Shown here: positions 1-5,610 of the stretch, piece after piece | Position numbering within the stretch: the first letter of the stretch is position 1 | Layout of the letters: each line of letters begins with the position of its first letter | Assembly: GCA_016217875.1 (NCBI GenBank) | Contig: JACRFN010000115.1 | Location: 1 to 5,909, forward strand | Direction of reading: 5' to 3' | Source of the DNA: Candidatus Kerfeldbacteria bacterium | GTDB lineage: Bacteria > Patescibacteriota > Patescibacteriia > Veblenbacterales > UBA10138 | DNA: 5,909 nucleotides | Translations under genes and position numbers: made by a program | The notes under the pieces: model-generated | Databases searched by the model: none | What the model saw: the letters and a program-made list of their open reading frames with translations, nothing else | What the model was told of the DNA's origin: nothing

Positions 1-1
1 A

Positions 2-127
2 GGCTGTTTGAATATGGAAGATGCCAAACGCCGTGAGCGATATCTTAAAACCACCCAAGGTCGAAGGTTCGTAGGTTTACGTTTAATAGAGTACAAACGT
101 CACCGGGCGTTTGGCTCTGGAAGTTGA
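2..127 (+). CDS. GIY-YIG endonuclease-like protein, C-terminal fragment (5' end outside window)
   Basis: An open frame enters from the left edge and stops at TGA 125-127. The visible tail contains MEDAKRRERYLKTTQGRRFV followed by GLRLIEYKRHRAF. The pattern of a basic 'DA..RE+YLKT..G+.F+..RL..Y' segment is typical of the last part of small stand-alone GIY-YIG nuclease-domain proteins, which are common in CPR genomes. The catalytic GIY, YIG, Arg and Glu residues would lie upstream and cannot be seen, so activity cannot be judged. The stop lies 10 bases before the preferred smc start, so the two genes may be cotranscribed. The family call comes from recognising the tail motif only. An unrelated basic protein remains possible. 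Confidence 0.6.
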   Translation, partial: GCLNMEDAKRRERYLKTTQGRRFVGLRLIEYKRHRAFGSGS

Positions 128-137
128 TATACGGGGT

Positions 138-2741
138 ATGTATTTACAGAAACTCGAAATTCAGGGATTCAAGTCGTTTGCGCAGAAGACCGTTTTGGAA
201 TTCAACCGCCAGCTTACGGCCATAGTCGGTCCCAATGGCTCAGGCAAGTCCAACATCGCCGATGCCGTTCGCTGGGTTTTAGGCGAGCAGTCGCTCAAAC
301 TCCTCCGCGGCAAGCGGGCGGAGGATGTTATTTTCGCCGGGTCGGACCTTAAAAATCGCTTGGGCATGGCGGAGGTGTCGCTCTATCTAAATAACGAGGA
401 CGGCCAGGCACCGCTGGATTTTACCGAGATTGTGGTCACCCGGCGGGTTTTTCGGGACGGCCAGAGCGAGTATCTGCTTAACCTGTCGCCTGTCAGGTTG
501 CAGGATATCCAGCTGTTGCTGGCCCGCTCTCATTTTGGCCAGAAAACCTATAGCGTTATTGGCCAGGGTATGGTGGATTCTATACTTTTATCCACCCCTT
601 CAGAACGTAAAGAGTTTTTTGAAGAGGCTACCGGCGTAAAGCAATATCAGATAAAGCGTGAGCAGGCCATTCAAAAGCTCACTGCCACCTATGAGAATCT
701 GGAGCAAGCCGGGGCTTTGATACAGGAAATCGAACCGCGTTTGCGCGCCTTGACTCGTCAGGTCAAGCGGTTGGAGCGGCGGGAGGAATTGGAGCGTGAA
801 CTAAGAGAATATCAGCGTAGCTATTTCCGCTATCGCTATCACAATTTGGCCGATCGCCGCCAGAATTTTGCCGCTCAATCCAGAGATTTAAAAGAGCGCC
901 TGGGCCGACACCAGGCAACCAGAGCTGAATTGGAAAAGACTTTGAAATCACACGGTCAGAGCGCCGGGGCCAGTGAGCATAACAGTGAACTGGAAAAGAA
1001 AGCGGTCCACCTGCGCAGTCAACTGTCAGCTTTGATTAAAGAGCAGGCCGTAGCCCAGGCCGAAGAAGAAGTGGGTCACGTCAAGCGCGGCGAGGGGGAG
1101 CTGGCTTTGTTAAAGCAGCGCCTGGCTGAGCTTGATGATCAAGCTCGAGTTTATGCCAGCCGCCGCGAGCAGTTGCAGCGGCAGAGGCAGGAGTACGAGG
1201 CCACGCTTCGGGCCAAGAGTTCGGAGCAGGCCCGCGTGGTGGCTGAATTTAGCCAGCTGACAGCCGAGGAAGGCAACGACTGGCTGAGCCGGGACTTAAA
1301 AATTTTGGCCGTGGAGCAGGCTGATTTTAGGCGTCGGCTTTTGCTGGTGAAGAGTTTGAGTGAATTACCGCCCTTGGCCCAGGAAATAAGTGCCACCGCC
1401 GAGCGGCTGCAGAAGATATTGCGCCGTTTGCAACAGTCTGGCGGATCGTCGGGCGCTGAATTTAATAAGTTGCTGTTGACTCGGGATACCCTGGTGAACG
1501 AAGTTGCCTCCCTTAAGGCTAATTTAGCCTCTCTGCTTCGCGAACAGGAAGATTTGGTTCGATGGCAAGACGACTGGCGCGAGACTCGCGCCAGGATAGA
1601 GCGCCAGCTGGAACAGGCTACCAAGCCAAATTCAACTACGTCCCAAACCCGTCTGCCCGAATTGACCCAAAACATTGCCCGGACGGAAAAAGAGCTGGAG
1701 CAGGTGGTTGCGGCTCAAGCGGCCGCTAATTTTCAATTGCAAACCAGGAATGCGGAACTGGTTGAGCTGCAAAGCCAGCTTCATGCCATTATTGAAGCAG
1801 AAAGAACCATGGACCGTGAGGCCCATGAGGTGGCTTTGGGGTTAGCCAGACTGGATACTAAGTTAGAGGACCTGGAACACGAGTTGGCCCAAGAAGTGCC
1901 ACCCGAGCTGGCGCATGAAATTAAGTCTCTAGGTCCGGTGCAGGTGATTGATGAAGGTGCCACGGCTTTGGAATTACAAAAATTAAAACACCAATTGGAG
2001 CTGACGGGTGGCATCGAGCCGGAGGTGGTGAGCGAGTATCAGCAAACCAAAACGCGTTATGACTTTCTCACGAGCCAGGTGGAAGATCTTAAACAAGCGG
2101 TTGGTTCCCTGGAATCCATCATCCGCGATTTGGATGATACTATTGATAAACAATTCCAGGCCAGCTTCCGGGTGATCAATGAAAAATTTGGCAAGTATTT
2201 TCAAGCGCTGTTTTCCGGCGGCCGCGCTCAGTTAATTTTACAGAAGGAAGAATCGTCAAACGAAGTTGAAGCTACCACCGGCGAGGAGACGGTCGAAGCC
2301 CAAGCCCAGCCGACGGCTCGGGAGCGTTTTTTACAGCAGGAAAAGGCCCGTGCTTCTATGTTCTCGGGCGTGGAAATTCAGGCCACTCCGGCCGGCAAAA
2401 AGCTGTCTTCCATTACGGCTTTGTCCGGCGGCGAAAAAGCCCTCACTTCCATTGCGCTCATTTGCGCCATCATTTCCAATAATCCATCGCCCTTCGTAGT
2501 GTTGGATGAAGTGGATGCGGCTTTGGATGAGGCTAACTCCGAACGCTTTGCCGCCATTCTCGATTCGCTGATGGGCGAGACGCAGTTTATTACCATTACT
2601 CATAACCGGGCCACCATGAAACGCGCCGACATTCTGTACGGTGTGACTATGGGTGAAGATGGGGTGTCGCGGCTGCTGTCAGTTAAGCTGGAGGAGGCTA
2701 AGGAGATGGCGGGGGAAAGTAAGAGTAAGAGTACGGAGTAA
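138..2741 (+). CDS. smc: Chromosome segregation ATPase SMC, short form without a recognisable hinge
   Basis: SMC binds DNA and drives chromosome compaction and segregation, normally as a dimer with ScpA/ScpB. The start at ATG 138 gives MYLQKLEIQGFKSFA, the usual SMC N-terminus. An upstream TTG at 111 would overlap the preceding gene. Walker A GPNGSGKSN is at residues 31-39, the conserved IGQG motif at 141-144, signature LSGGEKA at 762-768, and Walker B VVLDEVD at 787-793, followed by a SMC-type ITHNRATMKRAD segment. Residues from about 165 to 640 are charged heptad-like coiled coil, and ELTGGIEPEVV before the C-terminal head is also typical. The protein is 867 residues, against roughly 1150-1200 usually. 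No glycine-rich hinge domain is seen: the middle is coil with a short QQSGGSSG turn near residues 433-439, close to the exact midpoint. An acidic insert occupies about 706-743. SMC identity is firm; the missing hinge is read by eye. Confidence 0.95.
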   Translation: MYLQKLEIQGFKSFAQKTVLEFNRQLTAIVGPNGSGKSNIADAVRWVLGEQSLKLLRGKRAEDVIFAGSDLKNRLGMAEVSLYLNNEDGQAPLDFTEIVVTRRVFRDGQSEYLLNLSPVRLQDIQLLLARSHFGQKTYSVIGQGMVDSILLSTPSERKEFFEEATGVKQYQIKREQAIQKLTATYENLEQAGALIQEIEPRLRALTRQVKRLERREELERELREYQRSYFRYRYHNLADRRQNFAAQSRDLKERLGRHQATRAELEKTLKSHGQSAGASEHNSELEKKAVHLRSQLSALIKEQAVAQAEEEVGHVKRGEGELALLKQRLAELDDQARVYASRREQLQRQRQEYEATLRAKSSEQARVVAEFSQLTAEEGNDWLSRDLKILAVEQADFRRRLLLVKSLSELPPLAQEISATAERLQKILRRLQQSGGSSGAEFNKLLLTRDTLVNEVASLKANLASLLREQEDLVRWQDDWRETRARIERQLEQATKPNSTTSQTRLPELTQNIARTEKELEQVVAAQAAANFQLQTRNAELVELQSQLHAIIEAERTMDREAHEVALGLARLDTKLEDLEHELAQEVPPELAHEIKSLGPVQVIDEGATALELQKLKHQLELTGGIEPEVVSEYQQTKTRYDFLTSQVEDLKQAVGSLESIIRDLDDTIDKQFQASFRVINEKFGKYFQALFSGGRAQLILQKEESSNEVEATTGEETVEAQAQPTARERFLQQEKARASMFSGVEIQATPAGKKLSSITALSGGEKALTSIALICAIISNNPSPFVVLDEVDAALDEANSERFAAILDSLMGETQFITITHNRATMKRADILYGVTMGEDGVSRLLSVKLEEAKEMAGESKSKSTE

Positions 2742-2842
2742 GAGTCGCTTCTTTTACCCTTGACACAGCCTTATTAGTTCGTTAAACTACACCCTGCGTT
2801 ACAAACAACCCTTACTCTAATCACTTACTCAATACTTCGTAT
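2742..2842 (+). other. smc-rpsP intergenic region with complementary GAGTAAG/CTTACTC repeats
   Basis: This 101-base gap contains the rpsP promoter. The end of smc has GAGTAAG at 2723-2729 and again at 2736-2742. The gap contains CTTACTC at 2811-2817 and 2824-2830. The outer and inner pairs could form nested 7-bp helices across the promoter region in a read-through transcript. There is no clear intrinsic terminator with a U tract after smc. Whether the pairing matters is unknown. Confidence 0.35.
2760..2788 (+). promoter_or_regulatory. Probable sigma-70-type promoter for rpsP
   Basis: A perfect -35 box TTGACA lies at 2760-2765. After a 17-base spacer, TAAACT at 2783-2788 matches the -10 consensus at four of six positions. 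Transcription would start near 2795, leaving a leader of about 48 bases before the rpsP ATG at 2843. The leader has no evident Shine-Dalgarno sequence. The promoter would let rpsP be expressed independently of smc. Confidence 0.6.
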
Positions 2843-3172
2843 ATGTTAATGATCCGTTTGGCCCGCACTGGTAAGAAGAAGCAAGCCCATTTCCGCCTGA
2901 TTGTTTCGGAAAAAACCAAAGACACCCACGGTGATTATTTGGAAGCCTTGGGGCATATGAATCCTCGTACCAATCCCCGGCAGGTGGCATTTAAAGCTGA
3001 TCGTGTTAAGTACTGGCTGGATCGCGGTGCCCAAGCCTCGCCCGTGGTACATAATATTTTAGTGGAACAGGGTATAGTCAAGGCTGAAAAGTTGCGCGTC
3101 TGGAAACCGAAGCCTAAGAAAGTTGCCGAGGCGCCAGTTGCCACGCCGGCCACTGCCCCCACGGCCAAGTAA
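2843..3172 (+). CDS. rpsP: Small ribosomal subunit protein bS16
   Basis: bS16 is a primary-stage assembly protein of the 30S subunit and binds 16S rRNA. The 109-residue product starts MLMIRLARTGKKKQAHFRLI, the classic S16 opening, continues with SEKTKDTHGDYLEALGHMNP and ends its conserved core near WKPKPKK at about residue 90. An Ala/Pro/Thr-rich tail of roughly 18 residues follows, as in many bacterial S16 proteins with basic or low-complexity extensions. ATG 2843 is the natural start; the in-frame ATG two codons later (2849) is less consistent with the family. No Shine-Dalgarno is visible. Placement between smc and khpA agrees with the conserved ffh-rpsP-ylqC neighbourhood of Firmicutes, with the intervening genes lost or moved. 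Confidence 0.96.
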   Translation: MLMIRLARTGKKKQAHFRLIVSEKTKDTHGDYLEALGHMNPRTNPRQVAFKADRVKYWLDRGAQASPVVHNILVEQGIVKAEKLRVWKPKPKKVAEAPVATPATAPTAK

Positions 3173-3200
3173 AGAACGTCTGACGTTCTAAAGTTCTTTT
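3171..3200 (+). terminator. Possible weak terminator or attenuator hairpin after rpsP
   Basis: Immediately after the rpsP stop codon, AGAACGT (3173-3179) can pair with ACGTTCT (3183-3189) around a 3-base loop. A competing helix, AAAGAAC (3171-3177) with GTTCTTT (3193-3199), ends in TTTT. The stems are short and the U run modest, so termination may be partial. The two mutually exclusive helices share the same 5' strand, which could be coincidental. Confidence 0.35.
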
Positions 3201-3377
3201 AAATTTAAAGAGTTTAGCTCTAAGTGAGCTGGTTGATAAGAGTAGAGAGTGAATGTACCTACGAAAGGTCGAGTACTTTTGTCACTTAAGTCACTTACCC
3301 CTCACTCGCTTACCATAGCTTATTAAGAGCGAAAACCCTGAAAATTATTTTGTCTAACCATTTACCGATAGCTTGCT
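3201..3377. other. rpsP-khpA intergenic stretch, no gene found
   Basis: No credible coding region is seen here. The stretch contains a short inverted repeat AGCTC/GAGCT (3217-3231), a tandem GTCACTTA pair around 3280-3297, and CTTACC-like motifs similar to those before rpsP. CCATAGC (3313-3319) is complementary to GCTATGG (3375-3381), which spans the khpA start codon. ATAGC/GCTAT (3368-3379) also forms a small local hairpin at that start. I see no convincing -35/-10 pair and no Shine-Dalgarno, so khpA may depend on read-through from rpsP. Confidence 0.4.
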
Positions 3378-3734
3378 ATGGCTAATGAAGAGATACACCA
3401 GGACCAGCAGTTCATTGACTATGTCGTGAAGGCACTGGTCGACCACCCAGATTCAGTCAAAACCGAACGCACGGTTGACGAAATGGGCGTACTCATCACC
3501 CTGCACGTGGCCCCGGAAGATATGGGCCAGGTGATTGGCCGCTCCGGCCAAACGGCTCGCTCCTTGCGCACCCTGTTGCGCGTGGTGGGTGCCAAGAACA
3601 ACGCCCGGGTAAACTTAAAGATATACGAACCGGAAGGTTCCCGCGGCCCGCGTCGCTCCCGCGATGAGCAGGCTGCTATGGACGGTGGCGCTCCTGCCGC
3701 TGACACTTCCATTGTCGACGACTTGAAAATATAA
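3378..3734 (+). CDS. khpA: KH-domain RNA-binding protein KhpA
   Basis: KhpA (YlqC) is a small single-KH RNA-binding protein that in Gram-positives partners with KhpB and affects cell division and RNA metabolism. The 118-residue product has the KH fold pattern: residues 10-24 form the first helix (FIDYVVKALVDHP), a strand at 38-44 follows, and the GXXG RNA-binding loop is GRSG at 54-57 inside VIGRSGQTARSLR. A strand follows at about 78-84 (RVNLKIYEP). The C-terminus is a polar linker ending DTSIVDDLKI, longer than the roughly 75-80-residue minimal KhpA. Position downstream of rpsP matches the rpsP-ylqC order of Firmicutes. The last 11 codons and the 15 bases after them recur at 5686-5733 as part of a duplication that flanks the downstream accessory block. 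Confidence 0.92.
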   Translation: MANEEIHQDQQFIDYVVKALVDHPDSVKTERTVDEMGVLITLHVAPEDMGQVIGRSGQTARSLRTLLRVVGAKNNARVNLKIYEPEGSRGPRRSRDEQAAMDGGAPAADTSIVDDLKI

Positions 3735-3749
3735 GTTCCGACCTCAAAC
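3702..3749 (+). repeat. khpA 3'-end direct repeat, left copy (K)
   Basis: These 48 bases cover the last codons of khpA, its stop codon and the first 15 bases downstream. They match 5686-5733 at 46 of 48 positions, with 39 uninterrupted identical bases (3711-3749 and 5695-5733). The two mismatches, at 3707 and 3710, are synonymous third-codon positions (ACT/ACC and TCC/TCA). The offset is 1984 bases, so the pair brackets the entire accessory block. Confidence 0.93.
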
Positions 3750-3792
3750 AACTCCGCTTCCGCCGACTGGCGGACAGCGGAGTTGTTTTGTA
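3746..3792 (+). terminator. Intrinsic terminator of khpA
   Basis: AAACAACTCCGCT (3746-3758) pairs with AGCGGAGTTGTTT (3776-3788) over 13 bp. Inside it TCCGCC (3759-3764) pairs with GGCGGA (3769-3774) around a GACT loop, with C3775 bulged. The helix ends in TTTT followed by GTAT. This is a strong Rho-independent terminator separating khpA from the accessory gene downstream. Confidence 0.9.
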
Positions 3793-3794
3793 TT

Positions 3795-3850
3795 GGTTGC
3801 CAACTAGTTGCCAACTTTTGACTTTTGATATACACTTAAAGCTGGCAACC
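3795..3850 (+). promoter_or_regulatory. Putative promoter/operator of the HTH-ATPase-DUF4325 gene
   Basis: GTTGCCAACT occurs twice at an 11-base period (3796-3805 and 3807-3816), and the inverse TGGCAACC is found at 3843-3850, pairing with GGTTGCCA at 3795-3802. The second TTGCCA (3808-3813) could serve as a -35 box, with TACACT (3831-3836) as -10 after 17 bases. This gives a short leader before ATG 3859. Three TTGCCA half-sites around one promoter suggest a repressor operator, and the winged-HTH in the downstream product is the obvious candidate ligand. This is inference. Confidence 0.45.
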
Positions 3851-3858
3851 TTATATTT

Positions 3859-4905
3859 ATGAATTTACACAAACTTATAGCAAAAACTTTGTCCAAAGAA
3901 GGGGAGTTACGCGCTTCGGCTCTGGCTCGCACGGCCGGAGTAAGTCGTACTTATGTTAAGCGTATTTTGCAGAAATTATGCGAGGATGGCCAGCTTGTAC
4001 TGATTGGTAAGGCGAACCAGGCGCGTTACGTGTCGCCTGAAGTACGTCATGTATTGGCCGCCCGCCGCAGCCTTACGACGGCTCGACGCGTTTTAATTAA
4101 TCGTGGCCTAGACGAGGATAAGGTGCTTAGTGAGATTAAGCGGTCCGCCGGTATTTTTATTGGGCTTCCCGCTAATATCACCAAAATACTTGATTACGCT
4201 TTTACTGAAATGCTCAATAATGCCATTGAGCACTCTAAATCCAAGAAAATTACGGTGTTGTTTAGCCGTCAGCCGCAGGCTGTAAAATTTGAGGTGGTAG
4301 ACCGCGGCGTTGGTATATTCAACAACATCCGCACCCAGCGCAAGCTCAAAACTACCATGGAAGCGATTCAAGATTTACTCAAGGGCAAGCAGACCACCGC
4401 GCCGCGCCGGCACACTGGTGAGGGTATCTTTTTCACGTCCAAAGTGGCTGACGTGCTCGCCATTCAAAGTTCAGGCAAAAAGCTTATTTTTGACAATCTA
4501 ATCGGAGATGTGTTTATTCGTGATATTCGACCAACCAAAGGCACTAAAGTGATTTTTACAATTGGTTTTAAATCTAAACGCAGCCTGCGACAAGTATTTA
4601 AGGATTATAGCGGTGAGGCATATGGCTTCTCGAAAACAAAGGTAGCTGTACGATTGTATGAGTTGGGGAGTGAATATATATCCCGTTCTCAAGCCAGGCG
4701 AGTAATGGCTGGTTTAGAAAAATTTAAACATATAACCCTTGATTTTAAGGGCGTTACAATAGTCGGCCAAGGTTTTGCAGATGAGGTATTCCGCGTGTGG
4801 CAGAATAAACATCCTAATATAGACATTACCTTTCAAAACACCAATGAAAATGTGGGATTTATGATTAAGTGGGCGCATAGGAGTCTAGTTTGGGTAGGGT
4901 ATTGA
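3859..4905 (+). CDS. Winged-HTH + GHKL ATPase + STAS-like DUF4325 fusion protein
   Basis: Residues 1-65 form a winged-HTH (ALARTAGVSRTYVKRILQKL, then a wing near residues 46-58). Residues about 100-235 are a GHKL/HATPase_c ATP-binding domain of the SpoIIAB anti-sigma type: N-box EMLNNAIEHS at 117-126, G1 motif DRGVGI at 148-153 and GEGIFF (glycine box) at 187-192. Residues about 250-340 match the STAS-like DUF4325 domain, with GVTIVGQGFADEVFRVW and ENVGFMIKWA. By analogy with SpoIIAB/SpoIIAA partner switches, the ATPase may phosphorylate or bind the STAS-like domain in cis and control the HTH; this is inference. The ending HRSLVWVGY looks abnormal: a second copy of the tail at 5611-5661 ends in the more typical IKRALR. 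GC is about 50% for the first two thirds and about 39% from 4441 on, by hand count. The TGA stop lies inside the toxin promoter. No Shine-Dalgarno is seen. Confidence 0.85.
   Translation: MNLHKLIAKTLSKEGELRASALARTAGVSRTYVKRILQKLCEDGQLVLIGKANQARYVSPEVRHVLAARRSLTTARRVLINRGLDEDKVLSEIKRSAGIFIGLPANITKILDYAFTEMLNNAIEHSKSKKITVLFSRQPQAVKFEVVDRGVGIFNNIRTQRKLKTTMEAIQDLLKGKQTTAPRRHTGEGIFFTSKVADVLAIQSSGKKLIFDNLIGDVFIRDIRPTKGTKVIFTIGFKSKRSLRQVFKDYSGEAYGFSKTKVAVRLYELGSEYISRSQARRVMAGLEKFKHITLDFKGVTIVGQGFADEVFRVWQNKHPNIDITFQNTNENVGFMIKWAHRSLVWVGY
4834..4875 (+). repeat. DUF4325 3'-end direct repeat, left copy (D)
   Basis: These 42 bases encode residues 326-339 of the fusion protein (QNTNENVGFMIKWA). They match 5611-5652 at 39 of 42 positions, and all three differences are transitions. 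After base 4875 the two copies diverge: the left copy reads on into a nine-residue extension and the toxin promoter, whereas the right copy stops three codons later. The offset is 777 bases, so the pair brackets the toxin-antitoxin module. Confidence 0.92.
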
Positions 4906-4929
4906 CATATATCATATATGATATATACT
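4902..4929 (+). promoter_or_regulatory. Toxin-antitoxin promoter with a 20-bp palindromic operator
   Basis: A perfect -35 box TTGACA (4902-4907) and TATACT (4924-4929, five of six -10 positions) are separated by 16 bases. A perfect 20-bp palindrome, ATATATCATA (4907-4916) plus TATGATATAT (4917-4926), fills the spacer and covers the toxin ATG at 4918. This layout is expected of an operator bound by the XRE antitoxin or the toxin-antitoxin complex. If this promoter is used, transcription would begin near 4936, downstream of the only good toxin start, so either another start point exists or the toxin depends on upstream read-through. Confidence 0.6.
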
Positions 4930-5295
4930 GAAAATAGCCAATATATCGTTAAGTTCTATATCAACACCGGTAGTGGAACGAGCCCAGTTTCGGCCTTTAT
5001 TGAAGGCTTATCTATCAATCACCAAGCAAAGGTTTTAAAATACATTGATTTTTTAAGACAACATCAAGGCGTTTTGGATGAGCCATATTCCAAACATATA
5101 AAAGGCAAGTTGCGGGAACTTCGGGTGGATTTTGGCAGAAACAACTACCGGTTTTTCTACTTTACTTTTATCCGCCAGACAATAGTAGTACTTCACGCCT
5201 TTTCCAAAAGAACCCCGCGAACCCCTTTATCAGAAATTAAAATTGCGGAAGAACGTTACCAAAATGCCATTAATCACCCAAGCTATTATGTCTAA
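4918..5295 (+). CDS. HigB/RelE-superfamily toxin (phage Gp49-like family)
   Basis: This is the predicted mRNA-interferase-type toxin of a toxin-antitoxin pair. The 125-residue product fits the Gp49-like HigB family: strand KFYINTGSGTSPVSAFIEGL (12-31), two helices to about residue 50, then KLRELRVDF (64-72), YRFFYF (77-82), and VVLHAFSKRTPRTPLSEI (90-107) followed by a C-terminal helix beginning AEER. The L-RELR, YR and LHAF-K+T-+TP-EI pattern is diagnostic of the family. ATG 4918 is the only plausible start, since no other in-frame ATG or GTG precedes the conserved core, and it sits inside the operator palindrome. The last codons overlap the antitoxin start by 8 bases, so expression is translationally coupled. 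GC is only about 33% near the start, lower than khpA and smc, which fits acquired DNA. Confidence 0.88.
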   Translation: MIYTENSQYIVKFYINTGSGTSPVSAFIEGLSINHQAKVLKYIDFLRQHQGVLDEPYSKHIKGKLRELRVDFGRNNYRFFYFTFIRQTIVVLHAFSKRTPRTPLSEIKIAEERYQNAINHPSYYV

Positions 5296-5593
5296 AGCCA
5301 AATTAATCAGTAAAGCTGTTGATTTTGACGTTTACGTTAGTAAACGTCTCAAAGATGCGCAGTTTAAGAAACGGTATGATACTTATGGCAAGCAACTGGA
5401 GATTGCTTACCAGGTTTTGCAGTTGCGAAAAAAACAAAGAATGTCGCAGGCTGATTTAGCGCGCAAGCTCGGCACCACCCAGAGTAATGTAGCGCGGCTG
5501 GAGGCTGGTGAGCAGAATTTTACCACCCAAACCCTGCATCGCATTGCTTGGGCGTTGGGGAGGGAATTAAAAGTGGAGTTTGTGAGTAGATAG
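5288..5593 (+). CDS. XRE-family HTH antitoxin paired with the HigB-like toxin
   Basis: The antitoxin should neutralise the upstream toxin and repress the shared promoter. ATG 5288 overlaps the toxin stop (TATGTCTAA) and gives 101 residues. Earlier in-frame ATGs at 5243 and 5264 would lengthen the overlap without adding a recognisable domain. Residues 1-45 are a charged helical segment (SKAVDFDVYVSKRLKD...). Residues 37-97 are an HTH_3/Cro-CI domain: LEIAYQVLQLRKKQRMSQAD, then LARKLGTTQSNVARLEAGE (57-75) carrying the two HTH helices, then TLHRIAWALGRELKVEF. Toxin-first order and this architecture match HigBA-like modules. No separate promoter or Shine-Dalgarno is apparent, so it relies on the toxin's transcript. 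Confidence 0.88.
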   Translation: MSKAKLISKAVDFDVYVSKRLKDAQFKKRYDTYGKQLEIAYQVLQLRKKQRMSQADLARKLGTTQSNVARLEAGEQNFTTQTLHRIAWALGRELKVEFVSR

Positions 5594-5610
5594 GGAGTTA
5601 TTTTGCCCCT

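Noticed and set aside
111..137. Upstream TTG start for smc
   Set aside because: ATG 138 gives the canonical MYL-KLEI-GFKSFA N-terminus, while the TTG adds nine unusual residues and overlaps the preceding gene.
1151..1675. Long minus-strand open frame (174 codons) within smc
   Set aside because: It is antisense to the smc coiled coil, has Ser/Arg-rich composition without a domain, and is explained by codon bias on the other strand.
3281..3300. Tandem GTCACTTA copies as the start of a CRISPR or iteron array
   Set aside because: There are only two imperfect short copies, without spacers, a regular period or associated genes.
2742..3377. tRNA or other structured RNA gene in the gaps around rpsP
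   Set aside because: No cloverleaf, TTCGA-type T-loop within a proper stem, or long conserved helix was found; only short hairpins are present.
3419..3835. Minus-strand open frame of 138 codons across khpA and its terminator
   Set aside because: It runs through the khpA gene and an intrinsic terminator in antisense and shows no recognisable motif.
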